Made by a program: the position numbers and the translations under genes. Positions 11,690-22,647 of a DNA stretch of 64,000 nucleotides are shown one piece after another (the stretch's first letter is position 1; each line of letters starts with the position of its first letter). A model generated the notes under the pieces. That model searched no databases and had not been told where the DNA came from. It saw nothing but the letters and a program-made list of their open reading frames with translations. Origin of the DNA: Cycas panzhihuaensis (Eukaryota; Cycadophyta); assembly GCA_023213395.1 (NCBI GenBank), contig CM041465.1, positions 237,095,741 to 237,159,740 of the forward strand, given 5' to 3'.

Positions 11690-12151
11690 AGTTCAAATGA
11701 TGTTCTTGTTTCGAGTATTGATTTAAATTTGAAGAATTTACAAGTTGATGAAGATTCTACTACAAAATTTGAAGAAATTAATGGATATATTGATCAAAAA
11801 AAGGAATTCATATAGGATATTGATGTTCATTTTATAGATGATTCTAATAACAAATAGGTTGTATTTGAAGATGTGTTGACGCAAAATTTGAAGGTTTTAT
11901 TGGTATTTGTGAAGATGGTTACTTACAAATTCTATATTAAAAAATCAAATTGGCCCAATTATAATTTACTACACTCTTCGTATGATGAAGAATCAAGATC
12001 TATACACAAGAATGAAGGATGCGAAGTTCAAGGATCATTACTTTAGAAAGCTACTATAACAAAGATTTCATTATAAAATTGAAGACAAAAATAGAGTTGA
12101 AGACATCATCTTTAAGACATTTTCAAGGACAAGGTGTTGCAAATTCAAAAG

Positions 12152-12171
12152 ACTTGAAGTGAATTAAGGAG
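12152..12171 (+). other. Polypurine tract before 3' LTR
   Basis: A purine-rich run, gaagtgaattaaggag, directly abuts the TGTTGGAAT start of the 3' LTR, as expected for the plus-strand primer site. Confidence 0.6.
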
Positions 12172-12423
12172 TGTTGGAATTACTTGGTTCATGCTTCATG
12201 AGGTATAATAGTAATACACATTTGTGTAATTATTTTATTATGATATTAGTATTTTAAACATAGCCAAGTTGTGTATTATAAATACACAACCAATGTATCA
12301 TATGTGATATTTTTGATATAACAATGTTTGGATGGTGTTAATCAAAGTTAAAGTACCTTAAGGGTACCATTGCAATTTTAGTGTTTGATATTTTACCTTT
12401 CTTTCAATATTATTTTCTAAACA
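12172..12423 (+). repeat. 3' LTR
   Basis: Starts TGTTGGAAT and ends about TTCTAAACA. It is collinear with 8845-9110, with scattered substitutions and a small deletion near the right end. Confidence 0.85.
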
Positions 12424-12840
12424 ACCATTGTAATTAGTAATATGTTTTATTGTTAGTTACTAATCACTTGCATTTTTAGCAACTCAATATTTTAGATTCA
12501 ATGCTTTATGAGTACATTATCTCTAATCATATATTGAATTTCAAGAGGAATATTTAGAAGATCAAACATATGTTGTTATCTTTCAAATGATTAAACTTTA
12601 GCTTAGGTAGATTTTGATGGAATCTCTCATTGACTTCATTTATTATGAAAAGACTTCTCTTCCATTACACTAAAAGGTTTGCAACCCTTATTTATCACCC
12701 CATAACTCCTAATAACCAACTTAGCTAACTATCATTTCATAATTAGTTACTAGTCATTCACTTTTTTAGTGTCCCAATATTTGACATTCAACATATCATA
12801 ACTACCTTACCTCTAATTAGATGAAACATGTTCAATGCCA
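12424..12840 (+). repeat. Diverged repeat units flanking the LTR element
   Basis: Segments at about 12458-12560 and 12741-12840 align with each other (agttact.gtca followed by ttttttag...caatattt...attcaa...tcataact). 12590-12680 aligns with 8760-8843 on the far side of the LTR element. This looks like at least two copies of a roughly 280 bp unit, one split by the retrotransposon. Confidence 0.5.
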
Positions 12841-13139
12841 GATAAAAGTTGGTTATCTTTCACCTCTCTTTAAGGTACAAATGTCCAAATTTACATAAGT
12901 AGCATATTCCCAATTGCCACATTTCACATAAATGTTGACAAACCCAATAGCAATTGAGTTTCACGTAAGGCAAATGTCACACAAAATACAGCGAAGAATT
13001 CAAATACGTCAACCTAACACTACAATATTTAACCTTATAATATTGGTAGCCTCACCAAAAAACAACTTTAACCATGCATTAAAGCAAATTTCCATACTAT
13101 TACAATACGATTACAAGTATAAATAAATTTGTCAAGACT

Positions 13140-13800
13140 CACACACTCTCCGTTTATCAAATTCTACCGCCCAGATCGTTACCATTCACGTTTGCTACAA
13201 CTAATAATACTAATAAAATAACTACCACTCCATGCGTAGATGTTTTCACATGCTACCTGAACCTTGTCCATGTGACCCTGGTTGCAGATTTCAGTTTAGG
13301 TTGCCTATGTTTAAATAGTACGTGCTTTTGAGCAAGGACAAGTATATGCTTCTGTCAACAACATAAAACATCCTCGAACAGAGTGGTAACATAGAAGCCA
13401 TTGGCAGGCAGTTGATGAACTGACATAATCCTCGTGGTGCGGGAGCATCAGGAAGATGGCAAGTTGCGCGATCCGCCAAGGACAGCCCCCAAAGAAATAA
13501 TCTTCGTAAACCTCTCTGCCACCACTCCCAGTTGACGGCATTGGCGCACTCTCCAATTCAACTGCTGCCCTCGATAATCGAATTCCAAACGACCATCTCA
13601 ATCTTCATCAACGGTCAAGCCTCCATATTTACATTATTTTTGTAAGGCGCCAAACGTTCTGTTTGAGAAAATTGATTGCCCGTAACCGGCAAAAATTAAA
13701 TCAAGCTTTACTTTAAATTATGAGTCTGCAGCCCGCCGATCAATGGCAATCTTGCATGATCAAGCATATCAATAAATTAGTGGCTGCAGGATCTCTGGAA
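13140..13800. other. GC-richer, CpG-retaining island; possible host gene relic
   Basis: Base composition shifts here, and CpG dinucleotides (ttgcgcgatccgcc, aaggcgccaaacg) survive, unlike in the flanking DNA. The longest open frames are on the minus strand (13311-13601, 96 codons; 13291-13479, 62 codons). One minus-strand frame contains EMVVWNSIIEG, which recalls the pentatricopeptide repeat phrase VVxWNxxIxG, but the next residues do not give a second clear repeat. It may be the relic of a single-copy host gene. The family assignment is weak. Confidence 0.25.
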
Positions 13801-15889
13801 AAAAAATAAAATCCATGAAACGTGAATCAAATCTGCTGCTCCATTTATGAACTTATTAGACTGAAAGAATTGTATTGATCATGATGAGGGAGATCCAAGT
13901 TGAGCTGCAGCACCTTAGCAATTATTACTTTAAAATCTCTTATAAATACCTAGAGAACATGGGGAGGTGGTTAGATCCTCAAAACTAATGTTGTATCTTG
14001 TAGTGGTAGTTAGCTGCTGCCAACCACAAGCCTTTTTTTTTCCCGTTTTTGGGCAAGCGGAGAAACTTGGGGAATCACTATTTATTAATATTAAAAAGTA
14101 ATAATATAGGAACTAAACCGTATGAAGAATCTTTGAATACAAAATTCTAGCCTCTTTCTTTTTTGTTGTTGTTTTAATTGAAAGTAATTAGATTAGCTAC
14201 GGAACATTATCTTTAGAATTTATGAAATATTCACAAATGTCTGTGGGTCTATTGTTTATTGACTCAAATCATGTTCTCTTTGCTATTGGGCAAGAGGATC
14301 AAGATCTATTTTTCCAAAAAGTAAAGTTATGATGCAAATGATGGCAAAAGAGTGTTGTCATTTCCCATATTGAATTGATTATGTGACGAAGTCAATCATT
14401 CTCAAATCAGAATTTCATTCAAATCATCCATATTTTATTTTTTAAGAAATAGAAATAGAAGAATATTGAAAAACTTCAAAGAATTTAAAAATTGAATTAA
14501 CCTTTCTACCTAATTTTCAACTTGAATAATATAACTAATATCTTGAATGCTTGAAGATGATATAGGACTTGGTTAGTTACTTCAACTTGCTCAATATCAA
14601 AAGACGAAGTGTGTTATTATTGATATGATTGCAAATTCAATAATAGCCTTTTATTTAATCTTGTGACTTTAAAACCACAGGGAGATAAATTTTCATTTTA
14701 TTTTGAAAAACATATTGCATTTCTAGAACTAGGTATTTTGCATCATCCAAAATAAAAGGATTAGTTGCTTAGGTATGTTTATTAGTAGAGTATAAAAATT
14801 TATTGATTACATTAATGTGCCTCACCTAGTATTGCCATTATTTGTTAGACTACCACATTTACGAGCATTATGCATAGGCAACTTATATCACTTAAGATAC
14901 CCATCAATTATGATCTTTGCATATTTAGTAATCTAACTTATATAAAGTAAATTTCACAAGGCTCCAAGAAATCCACATGGATGTCTAAAGCTAACTACAC
15001 CCTAATCTTAACAAATGGATAGATCTTGGTTTCAAGAGGATTCACTTTTGATGACCACATTGTCATTTAGCTTAGTAAGGATTGCATTAGAATCTAAGAT
15101 TCTAATGTTAAGATCTTCTTAAATAAGTATCTATTATTTTGTTTTCATTTATTATTTTTAGATATCATATGCCTAAATTAATTTAGAATGAATATGTAGT
15201 TACTAGCTACATCATGTTGAACACATTTTATACTATGAATTGTTACATTAGACTAATTGCCCTAATTCAACCCAATCTAGGGAAAGAATAATTAAGCCTT
15301 CAACTAAGGATCCCATGTTATAAGAACTAAAAGCATTTCCCTAAAAATTATCCAATGGATTTTGTTCATTAGATCTATATAATATCATAATTATGAAAAG
15401 GCGCCCTTGCTCAATGAAATAAAAGGAACCATTCATATTTTACATCCCATCTACTATTGGTATCAAGTATCTTTAACAAGGATATGGAAAATATACACAC
15501 ATTAATGTATTAGTATTAAAGAGAGAAATTTTCATTCCAATGGGAAGTTCTTTCAACATTACAACTATTTTGAGGTTCTTAATTTTGTGGCCTTAGATGA
15601 TACCTTATATATCTACAATACTCTTCAAGAAAGGAACTCAAATTCATATTAGAAAATATAGGACACAGTATTACCATGTAGACCTTTAGATATTCAAACT
15701 TTTTGTGTATATTAAGAAAAGACTTAAATCTTCCACATTGATCACATATAGTTACATGGTAGGTCATTTTATGAATGATGCTAGAGGCATAATCAATTCT
15801 TCTTAGGATCCATTAGGATATTAATTATTTGATGTTATCTTTATTAAAAATTTTGAATTTGATCTAAATAGTATATTAGGATTCTTAAT
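13801..15889. other. AT-rich DNA without supportable genes
   Basis: Only short frames and A/T-rich strings are seen. The lower side of the 15902 LTR could be internal retroelement sequence, for example the 62-codon minus-strand frame 15579-15767, but no gag or pol motif is recognisable. Confidence 0.4.
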
Positions 15890-15901
15890 TCTTCAATACC
15901 A
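15890..15901 (-). other. Degenerate tRNA-Met-type PBS on the minus strand
   Basis: On the minus strand TGGTATTGAAG follows the LTR end TTCTAGCA. It resembles the tRNA-Met PBS TGGTATCAGAGC with several changes. Confidence 0.35.
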
Positions 15902-16403
15902 TGCTAGAATGTATTGATAATGCATAGTGGAAGCATTTCAATCAAGTATAATGAATTAATCATATCATGGGAATTATGTAAACAAATGATATAATGTAAC
16001 ATAAATATATCAAGTAATATCATGAACATAAAGTAATAAGTATCAATAGACATACAACACAAGAGAAAACACATTTATATGTAAAAAACCCAAGATGAAA
16101 AAAAGTACTAGAGAACGTTGGGGTTGGTAGCTCTAATTTATTATGATATTTAAATGATTATATGTCTAAGCTTGATTCTTTATCAACTATTTTCAAGTTT
16201 TGAAGTGGTGTGTGTACATATTTATAGATTATGTTATTTTATGAATAGCTTATAATATGTTTGAGCCTTTTTATCATCTAATAGGATGTCTACATGAGTA
16301 TGTCAGCATGTCACACTTATTAGTGCTTTAAGCTATGAAATTGCATGAAACCACAACCTTACATTAAACATTAAATATGTGAGAATAATCACATATTCTA
16401 ACA
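15902..16403 (-). repeat. LTR on the minus strand, about 500 bp
   Basis: On the minus strand this segment starts TGTTAGAATATGTG and ends ATTCTAGCA. It is preceded by a purine-rich run (aaacattaaggagaag) and followed by the PBS-like sequence. The ends form short inverted repeats (TGTTAGAAT/ATTCTAGCA). I did not find a second copy in the window, so the call rests on the ends and the flanking primer sites. Confidence 0.4.
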
Positions 16404-17254
16404 CTTCTCCTTAATGTTTAATATCTTTAAATTATAATCTTTAACCTTAATGTTCATGTTTTCTTATATATTAAAATATGTAAACTTATATTAAATCTAT
16501 ATAAAGTTGAATTAAGATAAATAAAGTTATATTACCTGTAACTTAAAAATCTATCAACAAACCAATTTATAAATCAATTGTGTTAATTATGATCATCATT
16601 GACCAACTATGAATAACTGCCTATAAAACCATCATCAATCAATCAAACAAGTAATCTCAATTCATGTCTTTCACTTATTATATTTATATAAAGTTTTCTC
16701 CCCAATAACTTTATATCTTCACTTATAAAGTCATTATAAATATCAACACTATTAACTTAGTTATCTCAATAATTATATGAATAAAAATAATTACTAATGT
16801 CTATATAAAACAATAACCATCTATCAAAATACATGGATAATTAGCCTTTGCAATCATAAGTTCTTTAAGAAATATTTTTTGTATATGGTTCATCAACACA
16901 TAAAGCAAACTATTAAAATAACAGTAGTTGTTAGGCCAAGATGTTATTACAAGAGTAGTATGAATATCTCACCTCTTAAATATGAGAATAACAACACTTG
17001 TTGTGTGTTGTATAAGAGTAACAAGTAAAACCTTTTCTTGCCTCTTGTATACATAATAGATATATATGTGCTTCCTCTATCTGTGCATGCATTAATAATT
17101 TTCTTCTTTTAGTAACCAATAAATATCGTCAACATTATTAAATTAATAATCTAAATAAACTAACTATGAGAATGTAAATAGTGTATTCACATACCTCTTG
17201 TCATACATGGCAAATCAAATTTTCCACTCACAAACATATATCTAATATTGACTA
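16404..17254. other. AT-rich DNA left of the giant element, no gene seen
   Basis: Dense A/T sequence with multiple stops in every frame. If the 15902 LTR is a 3' LTR, this would be the inner side of its element, but no RNase H motif is visible. Confidence 0.4.
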
Positions 17255-17259
17255 GGCTT
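17255..17259. other. Left target-site duplication of outer element (GGCTT)
   Basis: GGCTT precedes the left LTR and AGCTT follows the right LTR (45925-45929). Four of five bases agree, as expected for an old 5 bp duplication. Confidence 0.55.
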
Positions 17260-17815
17260 TATTTCCCGGCTACCAAGAATGGGTTCTTAGCAAGTCGACA
17301 CAGGTAAGTGCAGGTATATTTCTAGCCCTTACCTTTGCTACTTTTATAGAAAGGTAAACAGAAGCATCATTTTACTACATGGATGACTGACACATTTGAG
17401 TGATTACCTTGCATCTATTGCTTGATCATATTACTTGATACTCTTTCAGCCTATGACGATATATGAGACATGCATCCCCATGGCACTCCACAACCCTCCT
17501 ATGTACATCCATGTTGTCTCAAGCGTTACTCAACCTGTGTGATCCGTTCACACCTCCATTACTACATCGCAGCCCTTAACACCCCGCTAAGTGTGATTGA
17601 TACATCTTTATCACAGTTATCAGTCTCATGGGAGTCTTGTCGCTCTAATATCCCATCTAGTTTAGGTCATCCTCTTCACATGACTGTCCCCTGCCATCTA
17701 GACAGAGGGCCAGCCCCTCCTAGGCTTGGGGTACCCTCTTTTAGGGCTCCCAAGTATTCATTTTTTCCATGATTTTGTCTCTATGACCACACCACAGCAA
17801 ATGTCATGGTACCGC

Positions 17816-17845
17816 GATAAACTTTACGATACTACGAAGTTTATT
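17816..17845. promoter_or_regulatory. LTR palindrome (decayed GGTACC centre)
   Basis: Arms gataaact.t.acg and cg.agtttatt flank a central gatact, a decayed GGTACC. It lies 164 bp before the TATA box. The partner LTRs at 23197, 31272, 43421 and 52279 carry the same palindrome. Confidence 0.6.
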
Positions 17846-17979
17846 GCACGGTGACTTTCACCTAACATTTTTTAAAACTTGCCATGGTGATTTTTACTTT
17901 TTTCGTGAAATTGCCATGTGGCTTCGACAGCTCTCAAGCCCTACCCTAGCCCTAATCATCTATTTAGCCTAGGGTTAGG

Positions 17980-17985
17980 TATAAA
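17980..17985 (+). promoter_or_regulatory. LTR TATA box
   Basis: TATAAA within gggttaggtataaatccc. It is conserved at 23363, 31438, 43537 and (minus) 52144, in the same context in each LTR, followed by a C/T-rich start region. Confidence 0.65.
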
Positions 17986-18923
17986 TCCCTAAAAAACCTC
18001 ATTTTCCTCCTCTTCTTCCAGCTATTCTCCTCTCTTCTCCTTCTTCCACAAGTAGTTTTCTGCAGGAATGCCCTGTAACACCTGACTTCCCTATGCTCCA
18101 ACCTGAGATCTACCCTCTTCAGCTTAGATCCATGGTAGCAGGCTCACTAATAAATGTCTTCAAGTAAGGATTCACTCCAACTTCCACCTCCATGCCCTTT
18201 CAACAAGTTTTAGTAAGTTTATTTCCAAGTTGCAACATCCTCCTAAGGACCCCCCTGTAAGCACCTTAAATATGTTATTTCCTGTTGTTCTCATGGGCAG
18301 ACCTGCCTCCTACTTAGTCCAATAGGTATTATTTCATTTTTGCTCCATTTCTTTCCTTTGAACTTTCTTGTAAAAGGTTATATCATTGAGAATATCCTTC
18401 CTTTCTTTATGTTTTAGTGTATACAGGAGGTAGTCCCTCCATTTCTTTTCTTTCTTCCCTCTTCATCTTCCTGCACTCTCTTAGTTTTTTTCAAGGAGGC
18501 TGTGGGAGAGGATCCTAAAGACCAAGAGAAAGGAGCCAAGGCAGGTTCTATACCTAACTAGGCCTGCTCCTCAAGGGCAACCCCCCCTTCTCCTATTTCC
18601 TCTCTTCCACTCGTGCCTCTCTTGAGCTACTAGAGAGTCTTTAGGAATTGGCCAGCACTAGATATCAGTGTATACAACTCCTTGCTGCATTGTTTCTAGG
18701 CATGCACACCTCTTTTGGATAGCTCTTCCATCCCCAAATAGTGTCTCTCATCCACCTTAGGTCTTGGCTTGGCTAACATTGCAATTTGTTGCATGTAGCA
18801 CACTTGCAATATAGGTATCATTTATAAACCTCATATCATTTGTTTCCCCTATTATTTGCTGCCATTAGGCTATCTTAACTTGTTGTTTTCAGTGTCTAAG
18901 GGCAGCATGGAGGTGCACTTGTT

Positions 18924-18953
18924 GGAGGGTTAGCCATTTCAAGGCTAACCTCC
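18924..18953 (+). other. Conserved LTR stem-loop
   Basis: GGAGGGTTAGCC and GGCTAACCTCC can pair across a 7-base loop. Homologous hairpins lie at 24301-24330, 32376-32405, 44480-44509 and 51172-51201. It lies about 0.95 kb downstream of the TATA box, inside the expected transcript. Confidence 0.55.
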
Positions 18954-19062
18954 TCTATACCTTGTCTTGTGTTGTTGGTTTCTTGGGAGATGTAGAGTTG
19001 TTCTTTGGTTGGAAGATCACTTAACTTGAAGTACTTTAACTTGCAGTATTTTTAGTATTTTA

Positions 19063-19065
<3 letters not shown>

Positions 19066-19122
<57 letters not shown>
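19066..19122. repeat. (TA)n microsatellite in the LTR
   Basis: About 28 uninterrupted TA units. The matching place in the other LTRs has only a short tatatacatatat-like seed. Confidence 0.95.
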
Positions 19123-19125
<3 letters not shown>

Positions 19126-19848
19126 TTAGTATTCTAGCAGCCCCTTGGAAAAGGGTGGGAAACTTTGTGATTGTAAGTTTATCATGCCATTTGCAAAGAA
19201 GGGTAAACGACAACAATCTGGGTACGTTTCCTGGCCTCCTTTTCTTTGGTTACTTTAGCCTTTGTATAGTCCCTTTTCGTTTGTGTTTTTTCTTACTTTC
19301 TTCCTTTTATTTTTGGGAGGTAAGGAAACCCCTATGCCACTTGTGCATTGGGAGAGGGAAAAGAAGAAGTGAGTGTGGCGCAAGATAGAAACTCTGTTTC
19401 ATCTGCATCACCTTTCCAAGTACACTGCCTTCCTTTTGTAGGTCTTTTCTTGCTTCTTTTAGTTTGTATATTTGCATGAAAAGAACATAAAGGAATAAGG
19501 TAAAAGTGAACCAACTTGTATCATTCATTTGCATATTAGCTTTCCCTTTAGGAAAGAGCATTTTATAGGATGTATCCCCTTCCTTATTTCCCTTTGGTTG
19601 CATATAACCCCTAGGGTTTACCTTATTGCTGTGCACTTTGTATGATATCTTGGTTTAACTCTTTTTCCTCCTTCCCTTGCTTAAAGTAAAATGAGAGCAA
19701 GGATTTATCTTTGAGAGAAATGAGAGAAAAAGTATATTTATTGTCTTTTACACGTATATGTCTCACTTACCTCTCATTTACATACACAAACAACTAGTCT
19801 TTGCCCCATTATTGCACATAGAGATTAGACTCCTTCATACATATAGTA

Positions 19849-20496
19849 GTGGGAACTTCTTCCACCATCATTCTCTATCCATCCAACACTCCCTTTAGGT
19901 GGGTTAGTTTGAGGAGGGCTCATCCCTTAAGACCTTCTCCTTTTACCCCATCATACCTACACCAACTTAATAACCTTATCACTCCCTCCTTTGGGTTGGT
20001 TTCGTACGTAAGGTGGTTGTCCAACACCATCCTTACGAATAGATACCTCTTGCCACATACTTACACACATTGCATCTACATCCCTTTATCTTCCACAAGG
20101 ATCTGCTTTCTCGTTGGGTCTTGCCTTCCCCTTCTAGCCATCCGAGGGTGGGAAGACCCATATTTTGAGGTTACTCGGGCAACCGAGGATATCCTTTGCT
20201 TGCGCTACCCTCTAAAATCAAAGACTAAGTTACCTAGAGGAAGTTGTGTGCCATTCGTGGGCCCTGAACCTGTGTTCTGATGCACAAACGTCTTGTGTGA
20301 GTGCTTCCTTTCACTTGTTGGATTGATCCCATCATTCCAGAGTCCTTTATCAATAGTCCTAATCCTAATTAGGTGTAGTTACCATCCCCATAGATGTAAT
20401 TCCACTAGTGACCATACTAGGGACCCACTAGTAAGGGAATTAGTCTTTCTCATTTTCCTATTGGTACTACTACCTCTTGATAGCTTTCCTTTTTGA
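19849..20496 (+). other. Long open frame crossing the LTR/PBS boundary
   Basis: A 143-codon open frame (19849-20280) ends at a TGA. The LTR at 22648-25601 has CGA at the same place (FRCTD instead of F-stop-CTN), and beyond it the frame stays open to 20496, through the LTR end and the PBS. Parts of the same frame are recognisable in the LTRs ending at 33677 and 45924 (GWEDP.FEVT, KLP.GSCV.FVG), with a few stops. It resembles no family I know. It could be a chance long frame in a TAG-poor stretch, or a leader protein. Confidence 0.2.
20405..20426 (+). other. Primer binding site, tRNA-Arg-like (decayed)
   Basis: Directly after the LTR, ctagTGACcatactaGGGAccc resembles the Tat/Ogre PBS of the form TGGCGACTCYGCTGGGGA. 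The inner element has ctggtgaccatatcgagg at the same place. Confidence 0.5.
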
Positions 20497-20559
20497 TCTT
20501 GTTGGGTATCCCCCAATATGTGCACTACCTTGTTTCTCTTTTATTCTAGCACATAGGCA

Positions 20560-22647
20560 TGACTTGCATGCGATGATTCTCATGTCGCTTACGAGGCCTA
20601 CCTCTGTCATTGGAAGATCCCTCATATCCTTCCCTTCCCACATCGAATCCCAATCCAGTCATGGAGGGATCTCTTTCAGATTGGGCATACCACACTTATG
20701 TGTCTGATTCCCTTAAACCATCTACTTCCTTCCAAGGGTCCACCCAAGGAAGCAAAGATCCCATTTATTATCCGGGTGACTAGCCATACCCCTAGTCTCA
20801 CCATTCCTCTACTCATGGAGTAAAACCTTCATCTCCTTCAGAGTTTCGCCACCATCATGGTGATTCTCATGTGGATCATCCTGTGGGGTCCACTTCATAT
20901 GAGTCTCCTTCTACCTATTATAATCAGGCAAATACCCCTCCTGCCGAATTAGTAGAAGCCTTGAGCCAATGTTTCCAAGCCTCCCATCTCTAACCACATC
21001 CCAAGTAGTTTTAGAACGTCTTGTAAAGCATTGTGCTCCCTTCTTCTATATCTCCTTCACCTTGCTCATCTCAGCCAACTCCCTTACCCATGGTGAGCTT
21101 TCCTCTTGCCTCTTCTTCTTCTCCCCATGGTGTATGTTCCTTAGGGACCACTTAGAGCATGTAACCTTCTCAACTTGGGTTGAGCATACCCCCATTTAGC
21201 CAAATGACTAGTCTTCCTCCCACTATTATTTATCCACCACCTACTAGACCTAGGGGACCCATATATCCCCCTACTCCTAGTCACGTGGGGTCTGTCCTTG
21301 TACACTCCCAATACCAACCTAGGGACCCTTCTCTCTATGTACCTCCTGATTACACTACTCAACCATGGGGGCATAGTAAAGGGAACTTATTACCTACTTA
21401 CAAGGTGGATCCTCTGCATCCTTATGGGGTTGCGCCACCCACAGGCGACCCATATGGGTAAAATCTGCTCTCTCATCCCTTCTGCTCGCCATCCTGTATG
21501 GCACCTCACATTGCGCCTTTTCAAGGAGGGCCAACTCCTTCCCAAGGCATTTTCCCTCAAGCTTCTTTTCAACAAGGAGCATTCTCTCTAGGAGGGATGG
21601 GTCCATCGCACCTATCTGCTCCCATGCAAGTTTCTTTGAATGTGGGATTCGTGCCTCCTTACCAAATGGTGGGAGGACAACATCCCCTTTCGAACCAAAC
21701 CCTCCAAGGAGGATTTGGGGAAACCTACACAGCATCATTTCCAGTTTTCATTGACCTTATGGTCTAGTCAAGGGCACATCCCTTTATGGACTATCAGTCA
21801 ACCCCCTTATTCATTAAGGCATTAAGATCTAAGTTACCGTCTCACCCTCTTGAATTCCCCAAATTTGATGGGACTTCGTTGCAGGACCTAATAGAGCATA
21901 TCCATAGTTTCTCTATGGCATGCATCGACTACTGGGCCTACAACCACATTCTCATGAAACTATTTCCATGATCTCTTCAAGGCGTTGCCCTCAAATGGTT
22001 TTATCGCCTACCTGCATATTCTATTTTTTTATTCTAATAGCTCGTGGATGAGTTTGTCAACTACTTTGACGTAGTTCATCCATTTGAGAGTGGGATGAAT
22101 CTCTTTTGTTGCTTAAATAAGGTCATGATGAAATGAACTGTGACTTTGTGAGATGTTTCCATGACCTTCTTCATTCTACCAAGGTAGCTTGGCCTAAGGA
22201 GTTGAAGAGGGACTTTTTTGTCAATTCCCTTCATCTAGAAGTCCACGTAGAAGTCCTCAAGATGGGGGCAACTACGTACAACTCTGCCATAGCAAAGTTC
22301 TTGGCACTCAAGGCCATTAAGATCCAGGTTGGACTCAAGAAGCCACTGAATTCCTCATAGTGACGTGAGGCACCTCCACCACCAAAAGAAACCAAAACCC
22401 AACAATCCATTAGGTCTTCTTCCCATTCTATTGAGAAGACTCTAGATCCCCTCACTTCAGCCACATGTTCATTTGAATGTACTATGAATGATCTCAAGCT
22501 CTAGGCTCCTTCATCTCCCATGTCTAACAAGCCAGTTCACTAGGCTTCTCAAGATGCTTCTTCCAAGGGTGGCAACACCCAGTCCTCTCAAGCAAGGAAA
22601 CCTAACTCCTCCTTTGAGAAGAAGTAGTACTCCATCCATGGGGAGTG
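20560..22647 (+). pseudogene. Outer element gag, 5' part, cut by the inner element
   Basis: The N-terminal half is rich in Pro, Ser and Gln (for example SYESPSTYYNQ and TSLPPTIIYPP, in several frames), as in gag leaders of this family. From about 21786 follows the Retrotrans_gag core (PF03732): PKFDGTSLQDLIEHIHSFSM, then DYWAYNHILMKLFP, SLQGVALKWFYRLPAYSI and LVDEFVNYFDV. It ends at the start of a zinc-finger-like block, YSIHGEC, exactly where the inner LTR begins; the block resumes at 33678. Gag would form the particle that packages element RNA. Stops at about 21971 and 22038 and several frameshifts break it. The inner copy and the minus-strand copy share this layout. Confidence 0.8.
22643..22647. 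other. Left target-site duplication of inner element (GAGTG)
   Basis: GAGTG directly precedes the inner 5' LTR and is repeated exactly at 33678-33682, directly after the inner 3' LTR. Confidence 0.9.

Larger units (their letters stand above)
8845..12423 (+). mobile_element. Pol-less LTR retrotransposon (LARD-like) with acidic repeat ORF
   Basis: Two similar LTRs of about 266 and 252 bp enclose 3.06 kb of internal DNA. A tRNA-Met-type PBS directly follows the first LTR and a purine-rich PPT directly precedes the second. No integrase, RT or RNase H motif is visible inside, so it must have been mobilised in trans. No clean target duplication is seen (flanks agttt and accat), which fits age or a slight boundary error. 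The tRNA-Met-type PBS suggests copia enzymes moved it, but that is inference. Confidence 0.75.
17260..20404 (+). repeat. Outer element 5' LTR (3145 bp)
   Basis: It begins TATTTCCCGGC (TG decayed to TA) and ends GATGTAATTCCA. It aligns along its length with the other four Tat LTRs here. A GGTACC-type palindrome lies at 17816-17845, a TATAAA box at 17980-17985, a stem-loop at 18924-18953 and a TA microsatellite at 19066-19122. A polypyrimidine region follows the TATA box, where transcription should start. There is no sign of a separate gene. Confidence 0.9.
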
